From DATKSS01 sp049582065 (GTDB taxonomy: Bacteria; Chloroflexota; Dormibacteria; Dormibacterales; Dormibacteraceae): DNA of 8,820 bases. Location of the stretch: contig JBAUTF010000270.1 in the NCBI GenBank assembly GCA_049582065.1, positions 1 to 8,820 of the forward strand. Reading direction: 5' to 3'. Both the position numbers and the translations under genes were made by a program. This document shows positions 1 to 5,338 of this stretch, piece after piece (the first letter of the stretch is position 1; every line of letters starts with the position of its first letter). The notes below the pieces were generated by a model. That model made no database searches and had not been told where the DNA came from. It saw nothing but the letters and a program-made list of their open reading frames with translations.

Positions 1-501
1 CCCCAAGCGCCGCCCGCGGACTCGCCGTGGGGACCGGCCCCGCCGGGTTCGAGCCCCTTCGGCATGCCGGCGGCCGAGCCACCGCCCTATGAACCCGCGC
101 CGGAGCCTTTCCAAACGCCACCCGCGCCACCTGCGTACGAGCCCCCCGCCGCCGAGCCCGTGTGGACTCCTGCGCCGGGGCCTTCGGCGCCCGCCACGCC
201 GATCGAACCGGCCCAGCCGGCGGTCACCACCCCTGCCGGAGGCGCATCGTGGTCGATCGTCGGCGACAGCAAGGACATGTCCGGCGGCGCCGCGCCGGAA
301 ACCTCGAGAAAAGGCAAGCAGGGCGGACCTTCGGGCTCGTGGCAGCTCGCCTCCGGCGAGGCGCCGGGCACCGAGGCCGAGGAGAGCGTCAAGGCACCGA
401 GCGCGACGGTCGCCATCGCCCAGTACGCCATCCTGGTGGTCGGGCTCGTGATGGTGCTGATCGGGGTGCTCGTGATGATCGCCAACTCACACGTGGGCTA
501 G
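1..501 (+). CDS. Proline-rich protein with C-terminal membrane anchor (5' partial)
   Basis: The frame is open from the first base, so the N-terminus lies outside the window; 166 residues are visible. Residues 1 to about 75 are dominated by Pro, Ala and Glu, with repeated Pro-Ala-Glu-Pro and Tyr-Glu-Pro units, and look like an extended disordered linker. Two similar short Trp motifs follow: SWSIVGD (near residue 82) and SWQLASGE (near residue 113). The end is a single strongly hydrophobic helix at about residues 137-161, followed by only five residues. This is therefore a tail-anchored or single-pass protein, with the proline-rich part probably on the cytoplasmic side. I do not recognise the family; an upstream zinc-ribbon, FHA or similar domain is possible but unseen. 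The stop overlaps the 3' end of the convergent cofD gene by 15 bp. Confidence is high that it is coding and low on function. Confidence 0.7.
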   Translation, partial: PQAPPADSPWGPAPPGSSPFGMPAAEPPPYEPAPEPFQTPPAPPAYEPPAAEPVWTPAPGPSAPATPIEPAQPAVTTPAGGASWSIVGDSKDMSGGAAPETSRKGKQGGPSGSWQLASGEAPGTEAEESVKAPSATVAIAQYAILVVGLVMVLIGVLVMIANSHVG

Positions 502-1383
502 GAGCGCCTCCGCAAGAACGCGCCCGCCATCCTTCATGACCGTGTCGCAAACCACGACCCGATAACCGAGGTCTTCGATCGCCGCGGCGCTTGCCCTGTC
601 GATCTCGTCCAGCACGAAAACCCCGGCCACGTCGCGGTACATGCGCGCCACCTCGAGAGGGCTCGGCTCGACGCCCAACGCTTTCATCATCTCGACGGTG
701 GGCCCTTTGAGGGCCAGGCCGCCGACAATCGGGGTCACCGCCACGGTGCGCGTTCGCCTCAGACGGGATGCCACGATCTCGAGGATCGGCGCGACTGAGA
801 TCATCGGGTTGGAGGGACCGATGACGACGAGGTCCGCCTCGCCCAGGGCTGACAGCACCTCGTCGGTCGGCGGCGCCGACTCGATGCCTGCAAATCTGAT
901 CGCCCCGAGCTTGGGTCGCAGGCGCTCCCGGACGAAGTACTCCTGGAACGAGAGCTCACCCTGGTCGGTCACAAAACGCGTCCTGACCGTCACGTCCGAC
1001 ATCGGCAGCACGCGCGCCGCCAGGCCCAATCTTCCGCAAAGCGCGAGCGTGGCCTGGGTGAGGGTGGCCCCGCGTCGCATCAGGTCGTTGCGCAGGAGGT
1101 GGGTCGCGATGTCCCGGTCGCCGGTTCGAAACCACGCGTCCTCTCCAATTCGCGACAGCGCGTCGAGAACCTGAAACGTGTCTTGCTTTACGCCGTAGCC
1201 CGCTTCGTCGTTGAAGATCCCGGCCAGCCGGTACAGCACGGCGTCGATGTCAGGGCATACAAGAAGACCCCAGAACTCATCGTCGTCGGCCGTGTTGGCC
1301 ACCACCGTCAGCTGCCCGGGCGGAAGGGCCGACTGGAGCCCCACGGCGAGCTTTGCGCCGCCGGTGCCCCCGGCGAGAAGCAC
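487..1383 (-). CDS. cofD: 2-phospho-L-lactate transferase CofD/FbiA (F420 biosynthesis)
   Basis: Transfers the phospho-lactyl (or phospho-enolpyruvyl) group from the GDP-activated intermediate to Fo, giving F420-0 or dehydro-F420-0 plus GMP, in the cytoplasm. Family signatures seen: Gly-rich loop AGGTGGAKLA at residues 4-13; NTADDDEFWG (30-39) and PDIDAVLYRLAG (44-55) for Fo/GDP binding; WFRTGDRDIATH (84-95); LPMSDVTVRT (126-135); GPSNPMIS (189-196); PIVGGLALKGP (218-228). The 298 residues are close to the usual 300-330. Start chosen: GTG at 1383-1381, 5 bp after the cofE stop, with GAGG just upstream. This leaves only four residues before the glycine loop. An in-frame CTG at 1392-1390 overlaps the cofE stop as CTGA and would restore the first beta strand; see findings. 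Last gene of the operon. Its 3' end overlaps the convergent upstream gene by 15 bp, leaving no room for a separate terminator. Confidence 0.95.
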   Translation of the reverse strand: MLLAGGTGGAKLAVGLQSALPPGQLTVVANTADDDEFWGLLVCPDIDAVLYRLAGIFNDEAGYGVKQDTFQVLDALSRIGEDAWFRTGDRDIATHLLRNDLMRRGATLTQATLALCGRLGLAARVLPMSDVTVRTRFVTDQGELSFQEYFVRERLRPKLGAIRFAGIESAPPTDEVLSALGEADLVVIGPSNPMISVAPILEIVASRLRRTRTVAVTPIVGGLALKGPTVEMMKALGVEPSPLEVARMYRDVAGVFVLDEIDRASAAAIEDLGYRVVVCDTVMKDGGRVLAEALLAHV

Positions 1384-1388
1384 CGTCC

Positions 1389-2126
1389 TCAGCGGAACAG
1401 GTCCTCGGCGCGCGGCCTGATCAAATCGTGCCCTGTGCCGCCGCCTTCGAGATGTAGGCCGCGAACGATGACCGCCGGAATGCGTGAGGTCTTACCCATC
1501 ACGATGCCCGCCGCGGCCGCGATGTCGTCGGCGATCGCGAGGACGGTCGCGTGTAGAGAGTGGCCGGCGTCGTCCACGGTCCCCCGGAGGTCGATGGTCG
1601 CCGGCAGCCCGGCGACACCGAGCGCGACGTTGACGATCCCGATGCGCCAGGGCCGTCCGAACGTGTCGGAGACGATGACACCCGCGTCGACTCCCGTCAG
1701 CTCACGCAAACGGCCGCGCAGGCGCGCGGCGCTGGCGTCGGGGTCGTCCGGCAGGAGGCTCAGAATATTGCGGCCCCCGACGTTGGAATGGTCCACCCCG
1801 CCATTCGCGCAGATGAACCCGTGGCGGGTCTCGGTGATGAGCACCCGCTCGGAGCGCACCACCCGCACGCTCTCGTCGAGCACGACCTGGACCACGCGCG
1901 GATCCGGCGCCGCGATCAGCCGCGCTGCGATCTCGATGGCCTTCTCGCCGGCCTTTACGGTGTCGAGGTCCACCAAACGGCCTTCAGCTTTGGAGATTAC
2001 CTTCTGCGCGACCACCAGCACGTCGCCGGGTGCGAGCGCGGCCCGAGTCCTGACCAGGTCGGCGAGGTCGTCACCAGCCCGTATCTCGGGCAGGCCTTCG
2101 ACGCCAATCAGCTCGATTCGATTCAC
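1389..2126 (-). CDS. cofE: Coenzyme F420:L-glutamate ligase CofE (single domain)
   Basis: GTP- and metal-dependent ligase that adds L-glutamates to F420-0 (or dehydro-F420-0) to form the F420 tail. The 245 residues match stand-alone CofE (about 250), not the roughly 450-residue mycobacterial FbiB, which has an added FMN reductase domain. Signatures: QKVISKAEGR (41-50), RHGFICANGGVDHSNV (101-116), SDTFGRPWRIG (153-163) and a C-terminal stretch with MGKTSRIPAVIVRGL. The Asp and Thr residues in the second and third motifs (D112, D154, T155) are at the expected metal/nucleotide site. The start is the GTG at 2126-2124: it gives the family-like beginning NRIELIGVEG and overlaps the cofC stop in a 4-bp GTGA arrangement, typical of translational coupling. 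The frame stays open further upstream (to about 2825), but that part is antiparallel noise through cofC. No Shine-Dalgarno is seen. Confidence 0.95.
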   Translation of the reverse strand: MNRIELIGVEGLPEIRAGDDLADLVRTRAALAPGDVLVVAQKVISKAEGRLVDLDTVKAGEKAIEIAARLIAAPDPRVVQVVLDESVRVVRSERVLITETRHGFICANGGVDHSNVGGRNILSLLPDDPDASAARLRGRLRELTGVDAGVIVSDTFGRPWRIGIVNVALGVAGLPATIDLRGTVDDAGHSLHATVLAIADDIAAAAGIVMGKTSRIPAVIVRGLHLEGGGTGHDLIRPRAEDLFR

Positions 2127-2716
2127 ACCGCGCGGCGTAGGCGCGCGAGATCGGAGGGCTCGTCCAGGTCGAGAGCCATCGCGTCGGAGTGGTGAATGAG
2201 AAACTCGACCCCGCGCGACTCGGCGTCGCGGCGGAACTTGTCGAGCGAATCGTCCCCGAAATGAAGCGAGATCACATCGGGAGGACGCAGGTAAAGGGCG
2301 TTCGTGCCACCGCGGCCGATCGCGGGGACGGCCATCGCGAGCGGTCCATCGACGGCCGCCACCACATCGAGCAGGTCGCGGACCGAATCGGCCGTCACCA
2401 GAGGCAGGTCGCTCGAAAGCAGCAAGACCGCCTCCGCGCCCGCCGATACCGCCCTCGCGATGCCGCGCGATGCGGCCACGTTTTGCCCTTCCTCGCGAGG
2501 CTCCAACAGCACCTCCGCCCCCCACACTCCGGCCAGCGCAGCCACGCCCTCGCCGCCCGCAACCACGAGCACGTGATCGCCTGCGGCCGCCGCGCGCACG
2601 GCGAGGCGCGCATTGCGTCGTGCCAGGGCGCGTCGAGACCTGGGCCCAAGCGCAGGCCGCAACCTTTGCTTGGCCGTGCCGAAATCCTTGATCAGGACGA
2701 TCACCCAGGTGGTCAC
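2123..2716 (-). CDS. cofC: 2-phospho-L-lactate / PEP guanylyltransferase CofC (FbiD)
   Basis: Joins GTP with 2-phospho-L-lactate or phosphoenolpyruvate to make the GDP-activated donor for CofD, releasing pyrophosphate. It is a nucleotidyltransferase-fold protein of 197 residues, close to the family's 200-220. Seen: an N-terminal strand with K10 and AKQRL (15-19), the GTP-binding lysine/arginine segment; GQNVAASRG (77-85); the metal-binding SSDLPL with D103; GGTNALYLRPP (136-146); and FGDDS (153-157). The substrate (lactate versus pyruvate type) cannot be read from the sequence. The start is the GTG at 2716-2714, two bases after the fgd stop. It places the first beta strand exactly at the N-terminus, and a run of G at about 5-10 nt upstream may serve as a weak ribosome site. 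An in-frame extension to 2884 adds 56 unlikely residues antisense to fgd and was discarded. The stop overlaps the cofE GTG. Confidence 0.93.
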   Translation of the reverse strand: MTTWVIVLIKDFGTAKQRLRPALGPRSRRALARRNARLAVRAAAAGDHVLVVAGGEGVAALAGVWGAEVLLEPREEGQNVAASRGIARAVSAGAEAVLLLSSDLPLVTADSVRDLLDVVAAVDGPLAMAVPAIGRGGTNALYLRPPDVISLHFGDDSLDKFRRDAESRGVEFLIHHSDAMALDLDEPSDLARLRRAV

Positions 2717-2718
2717 GC

Positions 2719-3723
2719 CTACCCCCACTCTTTGCGGATGCGCGGCAGGATTTGCGAGCCGTACAGCTCGAGAAAACGCGCCTGTCCATCGCCCGGCGCG
2801 TGAAAGACCAGGTGGTTGAAGCCAAGGTCGAGGTAGGGACGGAGCTGCTCGATGTGCTCGTCGGGGTCGCTGGACACGAGCCATCGCTTGTGGGCCACGT
2901 CCTCCACGCCGTGCGCCAGGCGCTCCATCTCGCGCGGGTCGTCGATGCCCGCCTTGGTCTCGGCCGGGAGAGCGAGCGCCGCCCAGATCTTGGTGTCTTC
3001 CATGGCCCGAGCGCGGTCCATGTCGTAGGACACCTTCACCTCGATCATCCTGTCGAGCTCGCTCGGGTCACGGCCTGATTCCTTGGCGCCATTTTCGAAC
3101 GAGGGCAGCAACTGCTCGGAATAGAGCTCCATTCCCTTGCCCGACGTGCAGATGAGGCCGTCGGCCGCGCGACCGGCGTACTTCGCCACCTGCGGGCCTC
3201 CCGCTCCGACGTATATGGGCACCGGCTTCTCCGGGCGGTCGTAGATGGTCGCGTTGCGCGTGTGGTAGTACTCGCCGTCGAAGCTGACAAGCTGCTCGGT
3301 CCAGAGCTGGCGGATCAGGCTCACCGCTTCACGCAGTCGCGCGAACCGCTCTTTGTTATCCGGCCACACGATGCCCAGCGCGCCCTCGTTGAGGTGCTCG
3401 CCCGTGCCCACTCCCAAGATCATCCGGCCCGGGTGAAGCGATCCAAGCGTGCCGAACGCCTGCGCCACGACGGCCGGGTGATAGCGAAACGTCGGAGTCG
3501 CGACCGATGTGCCCAGCGCAACTCGATGCGTGCGCTCGCCGACGGCCGCAAGCCAAGCGAAGGCGAAAGGCGCGTGGCCGTCGGAATGACGCCAGGGCTG
3601 GAAGTGGTCGCTGACGAACACGCTGTCGAATCCGTTCGTTTCGGCGGCCACCGCAAAATCGAGCAGCTCGCGAGGGCCGAACTGCTCAGCCGAAGCCTTG
3701 TAGCCGAGTCGGAGGTTGCGCAA
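2719..3723 (-). CDS. fgd: F420-dependent glucose-6-phosphate dehydrogenase (FGD-type)
   Basis: Luciferase-like (LLM) TIM-barrel enzyme that oxidises glucose-6-phosphate to 6-phosphogluconolactone and reduces F420 to F420H2. The 334 residues match FGD1 length and the match is much closer than to generic LLM oxidoreductases. LGYKASAEQF is at 6-15. D39, H40 and W44 lie in SDHFQPWRH (38-46), GTSVATPTFRY at 71-81, and E109 in GVGTGEHLNE (104-113). The CTSGKG motif (192-197) supplies T193 and K196, and K257 and R280 follow. From what I recall of Mycobacterium FGD1, these correspond to its catalytic residues (Asp39, His40, Trp44, Glu109) and its phosphate pocket (Thr195, Lys198, Lys259, Arg283), with a shift of two to three after a short deletion. 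Start: TTG at 3723-3721, immediately after the TGA of the upstream small gene; it aligns the N-terminus residue for residue with FGD1. No Shine-Dalgarno; reinitiation is likely. Related F420-dependent sugar-phosphate or hydroxymycolate dehydrogenases remain possible. Confidence 0.93.
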   Translation of the reverse strand: MRNLRLGYKASAEQFGPRELLDFAVAAETNGFDSVFVSDHFQPWRHSDGHAPFAFAWLAAVGERTHRVALGTSVATPTFRYHPAVVAQAFGTLGSLHPGRMILGVGTGEHLNEGALGIVWPDNKERFARLREAVSLIRQLWTEQLVSFDGEYYHTRNATIYDRPEKPVPIYVGAGGPQVAKYAGRAADGLICTSGKGMELYSEQLLPSFENGAKESGRDPSELDRMIEVKVSYDMDRARAMEDTKIWAALALPAETKAGIDDPREMERLAHGVEDVAHKRWLVSSDPDEHIEQLRPYLDLGFNHLVFHAPGDGQARFLELYGSQILPRIRKEWG

Positions 3724-3921
3724 TCAGTTGCGGTTGCTGTAACGCTTCCAGCTGAAGGCGACGCCGCTGACCGCCGCCGCGACCAGGACGACGGCAAGCG
3801 CGACCAGGCTGTGGATGTCCAAGCTCGCCACAGCGCTGGCGGTGAACATCACGATTAGACCCACTGCCAGCAGCATCATCAACACCAGCACGACGGCGCG
3901 GTGAAGCTTCCTCGGCGGCAC
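3724..3921 (-). CDS. Small two-helix membrane protein, first gene of the F420 operon
   Basis: A 65-residue protein of unknown family. Residues 1-8 are basic (Arg4, Lys5, Arg8). Residues about 9-31 form a long hydrophobic helix, a short SLDIH turn follows (33-37), and a second helix spans about 38-57. The tail WKRYSNRN is basic. By the positive-inside rule this is a hairpin with both ends in the cytoplasm. The only start after an in-frame TAA (3933-3931) is the GTG at 3921-3919. There is no Shine-Dalgarno, but a TAAGCT -10-like hexamer ends 6 nt before it, so a leaderless message is likely. The stop directly abuts the TTG of fgd with no gap, which argues that it is real and co-expressed. Function is not known; a membrane tether or accessory factor for the F420 enzymes is speculation. 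It could be an unrelated hitchhiker. Confidence 0.65.
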   Translation of the reverse strand: MPPRKLHRAVVLVLMMLLAVGLIVMFTASAVASLDIHSLVALAVVLVAAAVSGVAFSWKRYSNRN

Positions 3922-3940
3922 TGAGCTAGCTTACCGGCCG
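3921..3940. promoter_or_regulatory. Divergent promoter, overlapping -10 elements, F420 operon / birA
   Basis: Only 18 bp separate the two divergent start codons. The heptamer TAGCTTA (3927-3933) gives TAGCTT on the plus strand, 7 nt before the birA GTG. On the minus strand it gives TAAGCT, 6 nt before the GTG of the small membrane gene. Both spacings fit a -10 element whose transcription start is the G of the start codon. The 8-bp palindrome AGCTAGCT (3924-3931) overlaps both. No -35 hexamer is recognisable on either side, and there is no room for a 5' leader. Promoter function is inferred from motif and spacing only. Confidence 0.5.
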
Positions 3941-4557
3941 TGGGGAAAGCGCAGCCGAGAGTGATCCGCCTGGGCTCGGTGAGCTCGACCCAGGATGTCG
4001 CCCGCGACATGCCAGTCGGCTCGATCGTGGTCGCGCAACACCAGGAGGCGGGCCGGGGGCGCACGGGCAGGCGCTGGGACGCGCGGCCCGGGACCGCCCT
4101 GCTCGCCTCGTTCGTCCTTCGGCCGAACCCGATCCTCAGCCTGGCTGCCGGCGTCGCCGCCGCGGAAGCGTGCGGCCCCGAGGTTCGACTCAAGTGGCCC
4201 AACGACCTGCTGCTCGACGGGCGCAAGCTGGGCGGGATCCTGGTCGAGGCCTCACCCGCCAAAGCCGTCTGCGGCATCGGTATCAACCTCACGTCTGCTC
4301 CCGAAGGCGCGGCGAAGCTGGACCAGCCCGAGGATCAGCTGCTCGCGAGGTTGACCGAGAAGATGGACTTCTGGTGCTCAGCGCCGCCCGAGGCGGTCCT
4401 CAATCGCTGGCGCGAGCTGTCCGCCACGCTGGGCCGGCGCGTGCGGGTCGACCTCCCAGGGCGAGCCTTCGAAGGCGTCGCGGAGGACATCGGCGCCCGC
4501 GGAGAGCTCATCGTGGATGGCCGGCCCGTGACCGCCGGGAGCGTCACGCACCTATGA
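3940..4557 (+). CDS. birA: Biotin-[acetyl-CoA-carboxylase] ligase, catalytic-only (BirA/BPL)
   Basis: Activates biotin with ATP to biotinyl-AMP and transfers it to the lysine of biotin carboxyl carrier proteins. Seen in order: SSTQD (15-19), the family STN-type substrate motif; biotin/AMP loop GRGRTGRRW (38-46); KWPNDLLLDGRKLGGILVE (85-103) with the conserved Lys85 and Lys96; GIGINL (112-117); and a C-terminal SH3-like beta domain from about residue 165 to the end. There is no N-terminal helix-turn-helix, so it should be an enzyme only, not the E. coli-type bifunctional repressor. At 205 residues it is shorter than most mono-functional ligases (about 230-270), with the linker between the catalytic and SH3-like parts trimmed. 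The start is the GTG at 3940; there is no Shine-Dalgarno, and a -10-like hexamer lies 7 nt upstream. The 3' end overlaps the convergent sirtuin gene by 14 bp. No biotin-dependent carboxylase is nearby. Confidence 0.92.
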   Translation: MGKAQPRVIRLGSVSSTQDVARDMPVGSIVVAQHQEAGRGRTGRRWDARPGTALLASFVLRPNPILSLAAGVAAAEACGPEVRLKWPNDLLLDGRKLGGILVEASPAKAVCGIGINLTSAPEGAAKLDQPEDQLLARLTEKMDFWCSAPPEAVLNRWRELSATLGRRVRVDLPGRAFEGVAEDIGARGELIVDGRPVTAGSVTHL

Positions 4558-5287
4558 GGCGAACGATCTCGGGCAGGACCTCGCCCGAGCGCCCGGGGAT
4601 GACGACCTCGGCCAGGTCGTCGAACGGCGTCGGCTCGGCGTTGACGACGATCATCCGAGCCCCGGCACGAACGGCGACCAGCGGGATCTCGGCGGCCGGG
4701 TAGACGACCAAAGACGAGCCCACCACCAGCATCACGTCGGCCTCGCTCGCGAGGGCGAATGCCTCCTGCACGGCCGCTTGCGGCATCGCCTCGCCGAATA
4801 GCACGACCGTCGGCTTCAAAAAGATCCCGCCGCAGGATGGGCAGCGTGGCGGCATCTCGACCTCCAGGCGCGCCTGCACCTCGGACCGTGACTCGCGAAA
4901 CCCACAGTCGAGGCACTGGACTGTGCGGCCCGATCCGTGCACCTCGATGACGCGCTTGCTCCCGGAGTCCTGGTGCAGGCCGTCGGTGTTCTGGGTGACG
5001 ATCGCCGACAGGTGTCCCGCCGCCTCCAGCTCCGCCAGCGCCGCGTGTCCGGGGTTGGGCCTGGCGGCCAAGGCGATGCGGCCGCGCTCTCTCGACACGT
5101 TCCAATACGCGCCGGGATCGGCGAGGAAGTAATCGATCGAGGCGACTTTCACCGGGTCGAACTTCTTCCAGAGCCCACCCTCTCCACGAAACGTCGGGAT
5201 GCCGCTTTCGGCGGAGACGCCGGCGCCTGTGAGCGCCAGCCCGCTCCTGGCCCGTGCCAGCAGGTCCGCGGCGCGGCGCACCGTCAT
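4544..5287 (-). CDS. cobB: Sir2-family NAD-dependent protein deacylase (CobB-like)
   Basis: Removes acyl groups from protein lysines using NAD, giving nicotinamide and O-acetyl-ADP-ribose; cytoplasmic. With 247 residues it is close to the usual 230-250. Motifs: GAGVSAESGIPTFRG (21-35), TQNTDG (98-103), catalytic His117 in EVHGS, and a zinc knuckle of C125, C128, C149 and C152 (CLDC and CPSC). KPTVVLFGE (158-166) and VGSSLVVYPAAEIP complete the NAD site. In the loop where CobB and SIRT5 have Tyr-x-x-Arg for acidic acyl groups, this protein appears to read S65-R-E-R68, so the tyrosine is missing; deacetylation is more likely than desuccinylation. Start: ATG at 5287-5285, with no Shine-Dalgarno. 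An in-frame GTG at 5338 would add 17 atypical residues but lies just after a -10-like TAACAT, so the longer form cannot be excluded. Convergent with birA (14-bp overlap). Confidence 0.92.
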   Translation of the reverse strand: MTVRRAADLLARARSGLALTGAGVSAESGIPTFRGEGGLWKKFDPVKVASIDYFLADPGAYWNVSRERGRIALAARPNPGHAALAELEAAGHLSAIVTQNTDGLHQDSGSKRVIEVHGSGRTVQCLDCGFRESRSEVQARLEVEMPPRCPSCGGIFLKPTVVLFGEAMPQAAVQEAFALASEADVMLVVGSSLVVYPAAEIPLVAVRAGARMIVVNAEPTPFDDLAEVVIPGRSGEVLPEIVRLIGA

Positions 5288-5338
5288 CGGATGCGCGCCA
5301 CAAGCACGTGAGTGCCGCCGCAGGCCCGCCGTCCCCAC

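Noticed and set aside
1..300. Proline-rich repeats as a tandem DNA repeat
   Set aside because: The repetition is at the amino-acid level only; the DNA units differ in length and codons, with no exact tandem period.
641..2199. Long plus-strand open frames through cofD and cofE (for example 1099-2199)
   Set aside because: Products are Arg/Ser/Pro-rich without motifs, as expected opposite GC-rich genes; the minus-strand frames carry complete F420 enzyme signatures.
2127..2825. A long N-terminal extension of cofE (478 codons in all)
   Set aside because: The extra part is Arg/Gly-rich, lies over cofC and fgd in another frame, and has no family similarity; the GTG at 2126 with a GTGA overlap explains the start.
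2717..2884. 56-residue N-terminal extension of CofC
   Set aside because: Overlaps the fgd 3' end, is Arg/Pro-rich noise, and the first conserved beta strand begins exactly at GTG 2716.
3940..4557. BirA as a transcriptional repressor of biotin genes
   Set aside because: No N-terminal winged-helix DNA-binding domain is present; the protein begins at the catalytic core.
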